From positions 1 to 35,460 of the forward strand of contig CAKTCY010000017.1 of assembly GCA_934540955.1 (NCBI GenBank): a DNA stretch of 35,460 nucleotides, in the 5' to 3' direction. Under the pieces are notes generated by a model that was not told where the DNA came from, searched no databases, and saw only the letters and a program-made list of their open reading frames with translations. This stretch comes from an uncultured Faecalibacterium sp. (GTDB lineage Bacteria; Bacillota; Clostridia; Oscillospirales; Ruminococcaceae). This document shows positions 7,714-15,121 of this stretch, in pieces (the first letter of the stretch is position 1; each line of letters opens with the position of its first letter). A program made the position numbers and the translations under genes.

Positions 7714-7745
7714 AAAAAAGGGATGGCAGACGCTCTGCCATCCCT
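7714..7745 (-). terminator. Terminator of the secreted protease-like gene
   Basis: A perfect 12-base stem AGGGATGGCAGA/TCTGCCATCCCT with a CGC loop is followed on the minus strand by TTTTTT (7719-7714). The predicted tsaE transcription start falls inside its first arm. Confidence 0.85.
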
Positions 7746-7746
7746 A

Positions 7747-7775
7747 AGTATAATATAAAACACACAAAAGTGCAA
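7747..7775 (-). promoter_or_regulatory. Promoter of tsaE-tsaB
   Basis: On the minus strand TTGCAC (7775-7770), a 17-base spacer and TATACT (7752-7747) lie directly after the stop codon of the upstream gene and directly before its terminator hairpin. Confidence 0.7.
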
Positions 7776-7778
7776 TGG

Positions 7779-8999
7779 TCAGGCGGCGGCAGGGGTCTGC
7801 TGCTCCGCTGCACCGTTCGTCACCGTGCCGGGCGCGGTGAGCCGGGCAGCGGCATCGCCCTGAATGATGGGGTAGGACGCCGCCGGGTGCGGATGCCGCC
7901 CGGTGTTCTGGTTGAGATACCACACGATGTCGTTTTCGCCGTAGACCTCAAGGCCGTAATCAATGGCCTGCTGCAAGGTCTCGCCCTCGATCAGGCGGTT
8001 CACGGTCGCCCACAGCATACTGCGGGAGTACACACTGTACACGTTGTTCACAAAGCCTGCCACGGCCTTTGCCCCGCCGGAGAGCAGCCCGTCCGAAAGG
8101 GCAGTGTCCACATGGCCGCTGCGGCCGTAGAACTCGCAGGTCTCCGAGAGCACGATGGTGCCGTTCAGCTTACCGCCCCGGTAGGCATTGCCGAAAAAGT
8201 CCCCGGTGACGGCGTAGCAGCCATTCACCTTGATGACCCGGTGGCTGAGCAGCTCCAAGCCGTAGCGCAGGTCGTTCCAGAAATCCGATTTTTCCAGCAG
8301 CAGGATGATGGGCGCGGTGGTCTGCTTTTTCCACAGCCAGCCGTACTCATAGGTATAGTACGCGCCGTGGGCACTGAGGATAGCAAGGTCGTAGTCCGCC
8401 ATCCGCTTCAGGTCGGAGACGGTCACCATCATGTCCAGATGGGTGTCCAGCCCGGAGCCGCTCCAGTAGTCCTTCATATAAGAATAGTAGGGGTAGCGGC
8501 TGCTGTTGACCCCGTTATCAAAGGCATAGTAGATGACCGCATTGCCCACCATGCCGTTCTCGGCGGTGAGCAGCGTGGGCGCGGCCTCCAACTCCGGCAG
8601 CTCCGGCCCGGGCAGGGCAGCGTCCGCCTCGCTCTCGGTGTCGGTGAGCAGAATGCCGCCCAGCGCGCCGCAGCTATAGGCAAAGCTTACCATGCCGTTT
8701 TCCGCATCCACATAGATGCTGTTCTTTTCCACAAGCCCCTGCGCCGCCAGCTCATCCAGCTGTGCCAGCGCAGCGGCCTGACGCTCCTCCTCCGACATTC
8801 CGGCGTAAGCGGCGCTGTCGGTCAGGGCGGTGACGGCGGCATCCGTCTGCTGCATCTCCTTTACCTCAGAGGCGGTCAGGGTCTGGGGGGTGCCGGTGGT
8901 ATCCTCCGGTGCGGCGGCCACCGCCGGGCACACTGCCGTAAAGGCCAGCGCAATGGCACACACCGCGCTGAGCAGACGGCGATAAAACGTATGTTCCAT
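7779..8999 (-). CDS. Secreted protein with a caspase/gingipain-like (clan CD) His-Gly...Cys pair
   Basis: The 406-residue protein begins with a clear Sec signal: MEHTFYRR, a hydrophobic stretch (9-27), and a likely cut after AVA. The mature part has a short helical region (40-90), then a domain with ADYDLAILSAHGAYYTYEYG (His211-Gly212) and GTIVLSETCEFYG (Cys288). These strand-HG and strand-C elements, followed by SDGLLSGGAKAVAGFV and a helix, resemble the catalytic core of clan CD cysteine peptidases (gingipain C25, CHAT, caspases). The peptidase assignment is inference from motif order, not a database match. The ATG at 8999 is preferred over a GTG ten codons earlier because it yields a normal signal peptide. 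It has its own consensus promoter and terminator. Confidence 0.75.
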   Translation of the reverse strand: MEHTFYRRLLSAVCAIALAFTAVCPAVAAAPEDTTGTPQTLTASEVKEMQQTDAAVTALTDSAAYAGMSEEERQAAALAQLDELAAQGLVEKNSIYVDAENGMVSFAYSCGALGGILLTDTESEADAALPGPELPELEAAPTLLTAENGMVGNAVIYYAFDNGVNSSRYPYYSYMKDYWSGSGLDTHLDMMVTVSDLKRMADYDLAILSAHGAYYTYEYGWLWKKQTTAPIILLLEKSDFWNDLRYGLELLSHRVIKVNGCYAVTGDFFGNAYRGGKLNGTIVLSETCEFYGRSGHVDTALSDGLLSGGAKAVAGFVNNVYSVYSRSMLWATVNRLIEGETLQQAIDYGLEVYGENDIVWYLNQNTGRHPHPAASYPIIQGDAAARLTAPGTVTNGAAEQQTPAAA

Positions 9000-9070
9000 T
9001 TCTTCTTTTCCGTTCCTCTCCCCCGGCACGCCGCCGGGGCTGTTGTACGCAAGGCTGCGTCCACAGGTTC

Positions 9071-9099
9071 ATTGTAGGCTGCTGCCGGGGCTTTGTCAA
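9071..9099 (-). promoter_or_regulatory. Promoter of the secreted protease-like gene
   Basis: On the minus strand TTGACA (9099-9094), a 17-base spacer and TACAAT (9076-9071) lie 72 bases upstream of the ATG at 8999. Confidence 0.8.
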
Positions 9100-9140
9100 G
9101 CACCCCGGCAATGTTTTACCATTCCGTCACACCCGGCGCA

Positions 9141-9169
9141 TTGCATTGGCGCAAAGGTTTGTGTATAAT
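9141..9169 (+). promoter_or_regulatory. Promoter of the FtsW/RodA gene
   Basis: TTGCAT (9141-9146), a 17-base spacer and TATAAT (9164-9169) lie 76 bases upstream of the coding start. It is divergent from the promoter at 9071-9099. Confidence 0.8.
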
Positions 9170-9245
9170 AGCAGTATGCTGGGTTTTTATCGCCTGTACG
9201 CAGGCACACCCCGGCAGACTGTTCTGACGAAAGGCGGTGCTTTCC

Positions 9246-10463
9246 TTGGATAGCATTCGACAATATTTTAAGCGCACCGATAAGATGTATCTGCTGCTGT
9301 GCATTTTCAGCAGCGTGATGGCGGTGCTGGCGCTGTCCTCGTGGGCAGCCAAGCAGGGCAACGGCTTTGCCACCGACGAGGTGACCGGTGCCATCATCGG
9401 CATTGGCGACTACCGCCGTGCAATGGTGCAGGCGGGCGCTGCCGCCATTGGCATCGTGATCGCGCTGCTGCTCTCCTGCGTGGACTACCGCAGCCTTGTA
9501 AAGGTGTGGCCGGTGCACGTTGTGCTGACGTGGGGTCTGGTGCTGCCCACGCTGGTCATCCGCAACGTATCCATCGGCCCGCTGACCATCGGCTACAACG
9601 CCGGTGATACCGACAACTACTCCTGGTACAAGCTGGGCGGCTTTACCTTTCAGCCCACAGAGCTGGCAAAGATCAGCTTTATTTTGACCTTTGCCATGCA
9701 CCTGAACAACGTGCGCAGCCGCATCAACGAGCCAAAGGAGCTGGCAAAGCTGCTGCTGCACCTGCTGGTGCCCATTGCCATCATCCATGTGCAGGGCGAT
9801 GACGGCACGGCCATCATCTACGGCATCATCGGCTGCTGCATGATGTTTGCGGCGGGGCTGAGCTGGAAGTATATCTTTGCAGCCTTTGCGGCGGCGGGCG
9901 CTGCCGTGGCGGTGGCCTTTGCCTTTTTCAGCGATAAGATCGGCAAGGGATACCAGTGGTACCGCATTCTGGCGGTGCTGGACCCGGAAAACACCACCGG
10001 CTGGGCACCCAGCGAGACGGTGTGGAAGAACATCATCTACCAGCAGCAGCGCGGCGAGATCGCGCTGGGCTCCGGCGGCATCTTTGGCAACGGCCTATTC
10101 AGCGGCCGGTATTACAGCGTGCCCAACGCCCATAACGACTTCATCCTCAGCTGGATCGGCAACGTGGCGGGCTTTGTGGGCTGCTGCGTGGTGCTTGGCG
10201 TTCTGCTGGCGCTGGTGATCAAGACCTTTGCTACCGGTGCCCGCAGCGAGGATTTGCTGGGCAGCTACATCTGCGCCGGTATCGGCGGCGCCCTGATGGC
10301 GCAGATTGCGGTGAACGTTGGCATGAACCTGCGGGTGCTGCCAGTCATCGGTGTCACCCTGCCCTTCTACTCTGCAGGCGGCAGCTCGGTGCTCATGCTG
10401 TATATCTGTGTGGGCTTAGTCCTATCTGTATACTCTCACAATACCAAAAGCCTGTTCGGGTAA
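9246..10463 (+). CDS. rodA: FtsW/RodA/SpoVE-family peptidoglycan glycosyltransferase
   Basis: This roughly 405-residue SEDS-family membrane protein polymerises lipid II with a partner class B PBP. About ten membrane segments are seen. Signature pieces are SWYKLGGFTFQPTELAKISFIL and the periplasmic-side helix region ending in LPFYSAGGSSVLMLY, matching the SEDS pattern where LPxxSYGGSS is usual (here YSAGGSS). A PNAHNDFILSWIGN segment corresponds to the TDFIFAVIGE element. TTG at 9246 is preferred because AGGCGG lies 8 bases before it; GTG at 9237 in the same frame is the other choice. It is monocistronic between its own promoter and terminator. RodA versus FtsW cannot be decided with certainty. 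Confidence 0.88.
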   Translation: MDSIRQYFKRTDKMYLLLCIFSSVMAVLALSSWAAKQGNGFATDEVTGAIIGIGDYRRAMVQAGAAAIGIVIALLLSCVDYRSLVKVWPVHVVLTWGLVLPTLVIRNVSIGPLTIGYNAGDTDNYSWYKLGGFTFQPTELAKISFILTFAMHLNNVRSRINEPKELAKLLLHLLVPIAIIHVQGDDGTAIIYGIIGCCMMFAAGLSWKYIFAAFAAAGAAVAVAFAFFSDKIGKGYQWYRILAVLDPENTTGWAPSETVWKNIIYQQQRGEIALGSGGIFGNGLFSGRYYSVPNAHNDFILSWIGNVAGFVGCCVVLGVLLALVIKTFATGARSEDLLGSYICAGIGGALMAQIAVNVGMNLRVLPVIGVTLPFYSAGGSSVLMLYICVGLVLSVYSHNTKSLFG

Positions 10464-10480
10464 AGAATATTCTATAATAC

Positions 10481-10520
10481 AAGGACGAGCAGCCCGCAGG
10501 CTGCTCGTCCTTGCTTTTTA
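10481..10520 (+). terminator. Terminator after the FtsW/RodA gene
   Basis: AAGGACGAGCAGCC and GGCTGCTCGTCCTT form a perfect 14-base stem around a short loop, followed by GCTTTTTA. Confidence 0.85.
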
Positions 10521-10540
10521 GGCGCTGAAACGCCATATTT

Positions 10541-10602
10541 AAAAAACAAAGCTTCCTTAAATGATGCCCAGAGCAAAGCGGAGGGCATTCAAGAACGTCC
10601 CA
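10541..10602 (-). repeat. Dispersed palindromic element, copy E (overlaps the ABC ATPase 3' end)
   Basis: Read on the minus strand it begins GGGACGTTCTTGAATGCCCT and continues CCGCTTTGCTCTGGGCATC, matching the outer end of copies A, B and D position by position. The TGA stop of the adjacent ABC ATPase gene (10591-10589) lies within this end. Only one end is present. Confidence 0.6.
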
Positions 10603-11173
10603 GCTTTTCCAGCTCCACCACCGGCCAGCCAAGGGCGCGGATAGCGCTTTCATCGTGGGTAGCCAGCAGCACCGGCTTGCCCGCGCAGCGCTGCCGCAGC
10701 AGTGCCGCCGCCCGCTGCAAAGTGTCCGGGTCCATACCGGTAAAGGGCTCGTCCAATAGCAGGGTGTCGCTGGAGGCCCACAGCGCCCGCAGCAGCGCCA
10801 CCCGCCGCTTTTGCCCGCCGGAAAGCCTGCGGGCAGGCAGCTGCAGGGCGGCAGCATCCATTCCAAACTGTTGAAAACAACATATAATTTGCTCTTTGTA
10901 CTGGTTTTCTGCCCCCGGCAGCACCAAGGTGACGTTCTGCACGGCGTTCAGCTGGGGGCAAAGGCGGTCCTCCTGAAAGACCGCCGCCACCCGGCCTACG
11001 CCCTCCACGCTGCCGGTGGTGGGGCGCTCCAGCCCCATCAGGATACGCAGCAGGGTGGTCTTGCCCCAGCCGCTGGGTGCCCACAGCACCACGGGGGCGT
11101 CCACCTCCATGCACAGGTCAGTGAAGAGCGGCGCTGCGCCGAACTGCTTTGTCAGGTGTTGAAGCCTCAGCAT
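10589..11173 (-). CDS. ABC transporter ATP-binding protein (SsuB/TauB/ThiZ type)
   Basis: This 194-residue nucleotide-binding subunit has a Walker A PSGWGKTTLLRI (about 34-45), Q-loop AAVFQEDRLCPQLNAVQNV, signature LSGGQKRRVALLRAL, Walker B LLLDEPFTG and H-loop LATHDE. It is short for the nitrate/sulfonate/taurine family (about 240-260), mostly at the C-terminus, which ends in the repeat copy E. Its ATG overlaps the permease stop by 7 bases, so the two are coupled. No substrate-binding protein gene adjoins, so substrate is unknown; aromatic sulfonate, taurine or HMP-type substrates are possibilities for this family. Confidence 0.9.
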   Translation of the reverse strand: MLRLQHLTKQFGAAPLFTDLCMEVDAPVVLWAPSGWGKTTLLRILMGLERPTTGSVEGVGRVAAVFQEDRLCPQLNAVQNVTLVLPGAENQYKEQIICCFQQFGMDAAALQLPARRLSGGQKRRVALLRALWASSDTLLLDEPFTGMDPDTLQRAAALLRQRCAGKPVLLATHDESAIRALGWPVVELEKLGRS

Positions 11174-11937
11174 TTTGTCCCCTCCTCTCCCAGCACTGCG
11201 CCCACGGCCTTATCCAGTGCAAGCAGGAACAGCTTTTCAAAGCCTGCGCTCAGCAGGATGATGACAAAGGTCCACGCAAACAGCTCCCCGGTGGAAAGGG
11301 TGATCTTGGCGCGGTAGAGCGCATCGCCGATGCTGCCGTTGGGCAGGCCGATGACCTCGGCTGCCACGCCGCTTTTCCAGCAGATGCCCAGCGCCACGCT
11401 GCACCCCTGCCGGAAGGCCGGCAGCACCGACGGCAGCCAGATCGCCCGCAGGCGGCGACCCGGCGGCAGACGGAACACCGCTGCCATCTCCAGCAGCTGC
11501 ACGTCTGCCCCGGCAATACCGGTGCGCACCGCACCGTACAGCACCGGCAGCACCATTAAAAAGCTGATGAGCACCGAAAGGGCGCTGCCCCGCACCCAGA
11601 CCAGTGCCAGAATGATAAAGCTTGCCACCGGCGTAGCCTTGACCAGCTGCATCACCGGAGCCAGCAGCGCATCGGCGGCGCTCCACCGGGCGGCGCACAC
11701 CGCCAGCACCACGCTGACCACTGCGCCCAGCACAAAGCCCAGCAAAATGCGCCCGGAGCTGAAGCCCACCCGCTGCCAGAAATCCGCCCTCGGCAGCAGC
11801 TGCACCAAAGTGCGCAGCGCCTGCACCGGCGATACCAAAAACACCTCCTGCCCGATGGCCATGGCTGCGGCCTGCCAGAACGCCAGCCAGAACGCCACCG
11901 CCAGCAGACGGCGTAGAAATTGCTTGTTCTGCTTCAT
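11167..11937 (-). CDS. ABC transporter permease (SsuC/TauC-like)
   Basis: This 256-residue inner-membrane permease has about six membrane helices. The cytoplasmic EAA-like loop is FRLPPGRRLRAIWLPSVLPAFRQG, and KATPVASFIILALVWVRGS precedes it, typical of the BPD_transp_1 permeases of nitrate/sulfonate/taurine-type importers. The ATG at 11937 is chosen for its GAGG Shine-Dalgarno and a charged MKQNKQFLRR start before the first helix; an in-frame upstream ATG would add an unlikely 26-residue extension. It is first in a two-gene operon with the ATPase. Confidence 0.88.
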   Translation of the reverse strand: MKQNKQFLRRLLAVAFWLAFWQAAAMAIGQEVFLVSPVQALRTLVQLLPRADFWQRVGFSSGRILLGFVLGAVVSVVLAVCAARWSAADALLAPVMQLVKATPVASFIILALVWVRGSALSVLISFLMVLPVLYGAVRTGIAGADVQLLEMAAVFRLPPGRRLRAIWLPSVLPAFRQGCSVALGICWKSGVAAEVIGLPNGSIGDALYRAKITLSTGELFAWTFVIILLSAGFEKLFLLALDKAVGAVLGEEGTKC

Positions 11938-11971
11938 AAACTGCCCTCTTCCCCTGCCTGTTATAAGGTAT

Positions 11972-11980
11972 AGTATACCA
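11972..11980 (-). promoter_or_regulatory. Extended -10 promoter of the ABC permease/ATPase operon
   Basis: On the minus strand TGGTATACT is an extended -10 (TGnTATACT), 35 bases before the permease start. The -35 region is poor. It is embedded in the odd-length palindrome GGTATAGTATACC (11968-11980), a possible operator. Confidence 0.5.
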
Positions 11981-12066
11981 TACCGTCCCGCAAAGGGGAA
12001 TGACCTGTGCACCACCTGCGGCGGGTCGGCTTGCGTTGTATATACTTTTATTCAACCGTTGTATGC

Positions 12067-12095
12067 TTGACATGAATTTGTATCCAGTGTAAACT
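12067..12095 (+). promoter_or_regulatory. Promoter of brnQ
   Basis: TTGACA (12067-12072), a 17-base spacer and TAAACT (12090-12095) lie 52 bases before the TTG start. Confidence 0.75.
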
Positions 12096-12102
12096 GGATA
12101 CA
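12079..12102. promoter_or_regulatory. Palindromic operator covering the brnQ -10 element
   Basis: TGTATCCAGT (12079-12088), GTAA, then ACTGGATACA (12093-12102) form a perfect inverted repeat with 10-base arms that spans the -10 hexamer. The placement strongly suggests repressor occlusion of RNA polymerase. The TGT...ACA form is compatible with GntR/YtrA-like dimers, but no regulator gene is adjacent. Confidence 0.65.
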
Positions 12103-12147
12103 GTATGCGGTGCACCTTGGCACCGGCGCAGGAAAGAGGGGACGGTA

Positions 12148-13428
12148 TTGACACAAGCGCTCAAGGGCCGCAAGCTGCTACTTGTCGGTTTTACGTTATT
12201 TTCCATGTTTTTCGGGGCAGGCAACCTGATCTTCCCGCCCGATCTGGGGGCAAAGGCCGGGGCAAGCCTCTGGCCCGCCTTTCTGGGGCTTGCCCTCAGT
12301 GCCGTGGGTCTGCCGGTTGCGGGGGTCATCGCGGTGGCACGGGCCGACGGTCTGGACAAGCTGGCCGGGCGGGTGCATCCGTTGTTCGCGCAGGTGTTCA
12401 TGATTTTGATCTATCTGTCCATCGGGCCGTGTCTGGCCATTCCGCGCACCGCAAGCACCTCCTTTGCCATGCTCACCCCGCTGCTGGGCAGCAGCGCCGG
12501 GCTGCAGCTGGGGTACTCCGTGCTGTTCTTCAGCGCGGCCTTTCTGGTGGCGCTGCACCCGGACAGGCTCACCCGCTGGCTGGGCAGACTGCTCTGCCCC
12601 TGCCTGCTGGTGCTGATCCTGATTTTGTTCGGCGGCTGCCTGCTGCACCCGCTGGCGGCGCAGTACGGTGCACCCGCCGAGGCGTATCGTTCCACAGTCG
12701 TTTTACAGGGCGTATTGTACGGCTACCAGACCATGGACGCCCTTGCAGCACTGAACTTTGGCGCAGTCATCGCCATGAACATCCGGGCGCAGGGCGTTGC
12801 CCGGGAGCAAGACGTGCAGCGCAGTGCCATCCGCGCCGGGCTTGTGGCGGGCGGGCTGCTGCTGGCGGTCTACGCCATGCTGGGGCACGCCGGAGCGCTG
12901 ACCGGTGCCGCCGTGCCCGGCCTTGCCACCGGTGCCGAGGTGCTGACCGTGCTGGCGGAGCGGCTGTTCGGCAAAGCGGGGCTGGTGCTGCTTGCAGCTA
13001 TCTTTATGCTGGCCTGCTTCAACACCTGTGTAGGGCTGATCGCCTGTGTGGGAGAGTATTTCCACACCCTGCTGCCCCGCATCCCCTACCCTGCCCTTGC
13101 CGCCTTTTTTGCCGCTGCCAGTATGCTGATCGCAAATCTGGGTCTGGCAGAAATTCTGCGCCTGTCCGTGCCGGTGCTCAACGCCCTGTACCCGGTGGCC
13201 ATTGTGCTGATCGCGCTTTCCTTTGTGCCCGGGCTGGAGCAGCGCCGCCGAGTCTATCCGCTGTGCATCGGCTGCACCGCCGTGCAGAGCATTGCCGCCG
13301 CACTGCCGCTTGGCGTGCTTTCTGCCCTTGCCAACGCCCTGCCGCTGGCGACACTGGGCTTTGGCTGGGTGCTCCCGGCGGTTGTCGGGCTGCTGGCAGG
13401 CATCCTTTTAAGCAGAACTGAAATATAA
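12148..13428 (+). CDS. brnQ: Branched-chain amino acid:cation symporter BrnQ
   Basis: This 426-residue LIVCS-family carrier imports leucine, isoleucine and valine with Na+ or H+. The N-terminal segment GFTLFSMFFGAGNLIFPP is the family signature, followed by GLALSAVGLPVAGVIAVA and IYLSIGPCLAIPRTASTSF. Twelve membrane segments are likely. TTG at 12148 is the start, set by GAGGGGA about 7 bases upstream. The deformylase-like gene follows after 13 bases and is probably co-transcribed. The promoter carries a strong palindromic operator. Confidence 0.95.
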   Translation: MTQALKGRKLLLVGFTLFSMFFGAGNLIFPPDLGAKAGASLWPAFLGLALSAVGLPVAGVIAVARADGLDKLAGRVHPLFAQVFMILIYLSIGPCLAIPRTASTSFAMLTPLLGSSAGLQLGYSVLFFSAAFLVALHPDRLTRWLGRLLCPCLLVLILILFGGCLLHPLAAQYGAPAEAYRSTVVLQGVLYGYQTMDALAALNFGAVIAMNIRAQGVAREQDVQRSAIRAGLVAGGLLLAVYAMLGHAGALTGAAVPGLATGAEVLTVLAERLFGKAGLVLLAAIFMLACFNTCVGLIACVGEYFHTLLPRIPYPALAAFFAAASMLIANLGLAEILRLSVPVLNALYPVAIVLIALSFVPGLEQRRRVYPLCIGCTAVQSIAAALPLGVLSALANALPLATLGFGWVLPAVVGLLAGILLSRTEI

Positions 13429-13441
13429 AGGAGATTTTACT

Positions 13442-13852
13442 ATGATCCAGCCCATCATGCACGACCCGCTGTTTCTGGCGCAGAAGTCCGCCCCTGCCAC
13501 CCCGGAGGACGCCCCCATTGCGCGGGACTTACTGGAGACCCTGACCGCCCACGCCGACGGCTGTGTGGGCATGGCTGCCAACATGATCGGCGTGCTCAAG
13601 CGCATCATCGCGGTGGAGGCCGAGGACGGATATTTAGTGCTGTTCAACCCGGTCATCCTGAAAAGGTCCGGCCTGTACGAAGCCGAGGAGGGCTGTCTTT
13701 CGCTGGAGGGCGTGCGGAAAACAAAGCGCTGGCAGAGCATCAAGGTGCAGTACCAGACCATGGACGGCAAACCGCGCATCAAAACCTTTACCGGCTGGAC
13801 GGCACAGATCATCCAGCACGAGATCGACCATTGCGATGGGATATTGATCTGA
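13442..13852 (+). CDS. Peptide-deformylase-like protein with a Gln-to-Met change in motif 1
   Basis: The 136-residue protein has all three deformylase motifs: VGMAANMIG (42-50; usual GLAAxQIG), EGCLS (83-87, metal ligand Cys85) and QHEIDH (125-130, His126/Glu127/His130). Metal ligands and the general base are kept, but the motif-1 glutamine that stabilises the oxyanion is Met48, and the protein is shorter than a canonical Def (about 150-190). It may be an accessory Def-like hydrolase. The start has AAGGAGA 8 bases upstream. It follows brnQ in the same operon, which is an unusual partnership. Confidence 0.88.
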   Translation: MIQPIMHDPLFLAQKSAPATPEDAPIARDLLETLTAHADGCVGMAANMIGVLKRIIAVEAEDGYLVLFNPVILKRSGLYEAEEGCLSLEGVRKTKRWQSIKVQYQTMDGKPRIKTFTGWTAQIIQHEIDHCDGILI

Positions 13853-13877
13853 ATCCCATCACACACTTCCTGCGTGG

Positions 13878-14149
13878 GACGATTTTGAATGCGCTCCGCG
13901 TTGCTCTGCGCATAAATAGCGGAAAGAATATTTTTATAGTTGTAACTCTGGAAAATCTGCGGATTTTCCAGAGTTACTTTTTCACGGAAGGGGCGCAAAG
14001 GTAATGCAACTGCCGCTCCCGGTTACGGCTCTTCCCGTGAAAAGGGGATTCAGAAACGCCCGCAGGCGTTTCTGAATCCCGAAAATAAAATAATTTTTCC
14101 GCTGAAAATGGCTAGAGCGCAGCGGAAGCCATTCCAAATCGTTTTCGTC
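13878..14149. repeat. Dispersed palindromic element, copy B (complete)
   Basis: The left end GACGATTTTGAATGCGCTCC runs on to AGCGGAAAGAATA (13878-13930) and is mirrored by the right end (about 14092-14149), whose reverse complement reads ACGATTTGGAATGGCTTCCG and continues to AGCGGAAAAATTA. These are imperfect terminal inverted repeats of about 50 bases. Inside are two long hairpins (13942-13977 and 14045-14080) and outer CACGG-AAG/CTTCCCGTG arms. There is no ORF. It fills most of the 400-base gap between convergent def-like and sugar-permease genes. Confidence 0.7.
13942..13982 (+). terminator. Terminator of the brnQ/def-like operon (inside copy B)
   Basis: GTAACTCTGGAAAATC and GATTTTCCAGAGTTAC pair perfectly over 16 bases around TGCG, followed by TTTTT. 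It lies 89 bases after the def-like stop. Confidence 0.8.
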
Positions 14150-14165
14150 AATCATCTACAATGCA

Positions 14166-14200
14166 CAAAGCCCCCGAGGGTGTGTCCCCCGGGGGCTTTG
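14166..14200. terminator. GC-rich hairpin downstream of the sugar permease operon
   Basis: AAAGCCCCCG...CGGGGGCTTT is a strong stem with only short T stretches. It lies just beyond the end of repeat copy B, 53 bases past the permease stop on the minus strand. It is probably the terminator of the minus-strand operon. Confidence 0.5.
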
Positions 14201-14252
14201 CTATGCTGTAACAGAGAAATGAAGGTGTTATTGTGAGGCGGTTGTCGCAATT

Positions 14253-15119
14253 TTAGCCTTTAACGCCGCCAAGCGCAACGCCGCGGACGATGAACTTGGA
14301 CAGCAGCAGGTAGACGACGATGACCGGCAGAATGGCGATGGCCACCATCATGTACACCTTGCCCATATCGAACTTCAGGAAGTCCGCGCTGCGCAGCTGG
14401 GCGATCAGGATAGGCAGGGTCTTTTTGTCGGCGGTGTCCAGCACCAGAGCCGGGATGAAGTAGTTGTTCCAACTGGCCACGAAGGAGAAGATGGCCTGCA
14501 CAGCCAGAGCCGGCTTCATGATGGGCAGCACGATTTTATTAAAGGTATAGAACTCGCCTGCACCGTCAATGCGGGCGGCCTCCACGATCTCCATGGGAAG
14601 GGAGGCGTCCAGATACTGCTTCATGAAGAAGAACACGGTAGGTGCTGCAATGCTGGGGACGATCAGGGGGATGAAGCTGTTTTTCAAGCCCATCTTGGAA
14701 ATCAACTGCAGAAAGCCCAGTGCGGACACCTGTGTGGGCATGGTCATGATGAGCAGGATCAGGGCAAAGGCGGCCTTTTTGAACTTGAAGTTGTAGGCGT
14801 AGATGCCGTAGGCCGTCAGCGCCGAGAAGTAGACGCTGAGCGCTGCCGAGCAGGCAGACACCAGCAGGCTGTTGCGGATGCCGCTCACCACAGGAATGTT
14901 GGCGTCCGTAAGCACATTGCGGAAGTTTGTGATGATGGACTTGCCCGGCATCAGCGAGAAGCCCTTCTGGATCTCGAAGTGGGTGCGGGTGGAGTTGATG
15001 ATCAGCACATAGAAGAAGAACAGGCACAGAAAGCTGATCAGCACCAGCACCAGATAGCACCACGCACGGCGGGCGGTCAGAATCGCCTTTTCGGACTGGT
15101 TTTTAGGCGTATGTGCCAT
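14253..15119 (-). CDS. Carbohydrate ABC transporter permease, MalG type
   Basis: This 288-residue CUT1-family permease has about six membrane helices. The EAA loop reads EAARIDGAGEFYTFNKIVLPIMKPALA, the canonical MalG/LacG contact with the ATPase. Length is typical. It starts 2 bases after the stop of the MalF-type gene, with its Shine-Dalgarno (GGAGGG) inside that gene's end. No ATPase is encoded here; CUT1 importers in Firmicutes usually share one MsmX-type ATPase encoded elsewhere. Context with cellobiose phosphorylase suggests cellobiose or cello-oligosaccharide uptake. Confidence 0.93.
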   Translation of the reverse strand: MAHTPKNQSEKAILTARRAWCYLVLVLISFLCLFFFYVLIINSTRTHFEIQKGFSLMPGKSIITNFRNVLTDANIPVVSGIRNSLLVSACSAALSVYFSALTAYGIYAYNFKFKKAAFALILLIMTMPTQVSALGFLQLISKMGLKNSFIPLIVPSIAAPTVFFFMKQYLDASLPMEIVEAARIDGAGEFYTFNKIVLPIMKPALAVQAIFSFVASWNNYFIPALVLDTADKKTLPILIAQLRSADFLKFDMGKVYMMVAIAILPVIVVYLLLSKFIVRGVALGGVKG

Positions 15120-15121
15120 AC

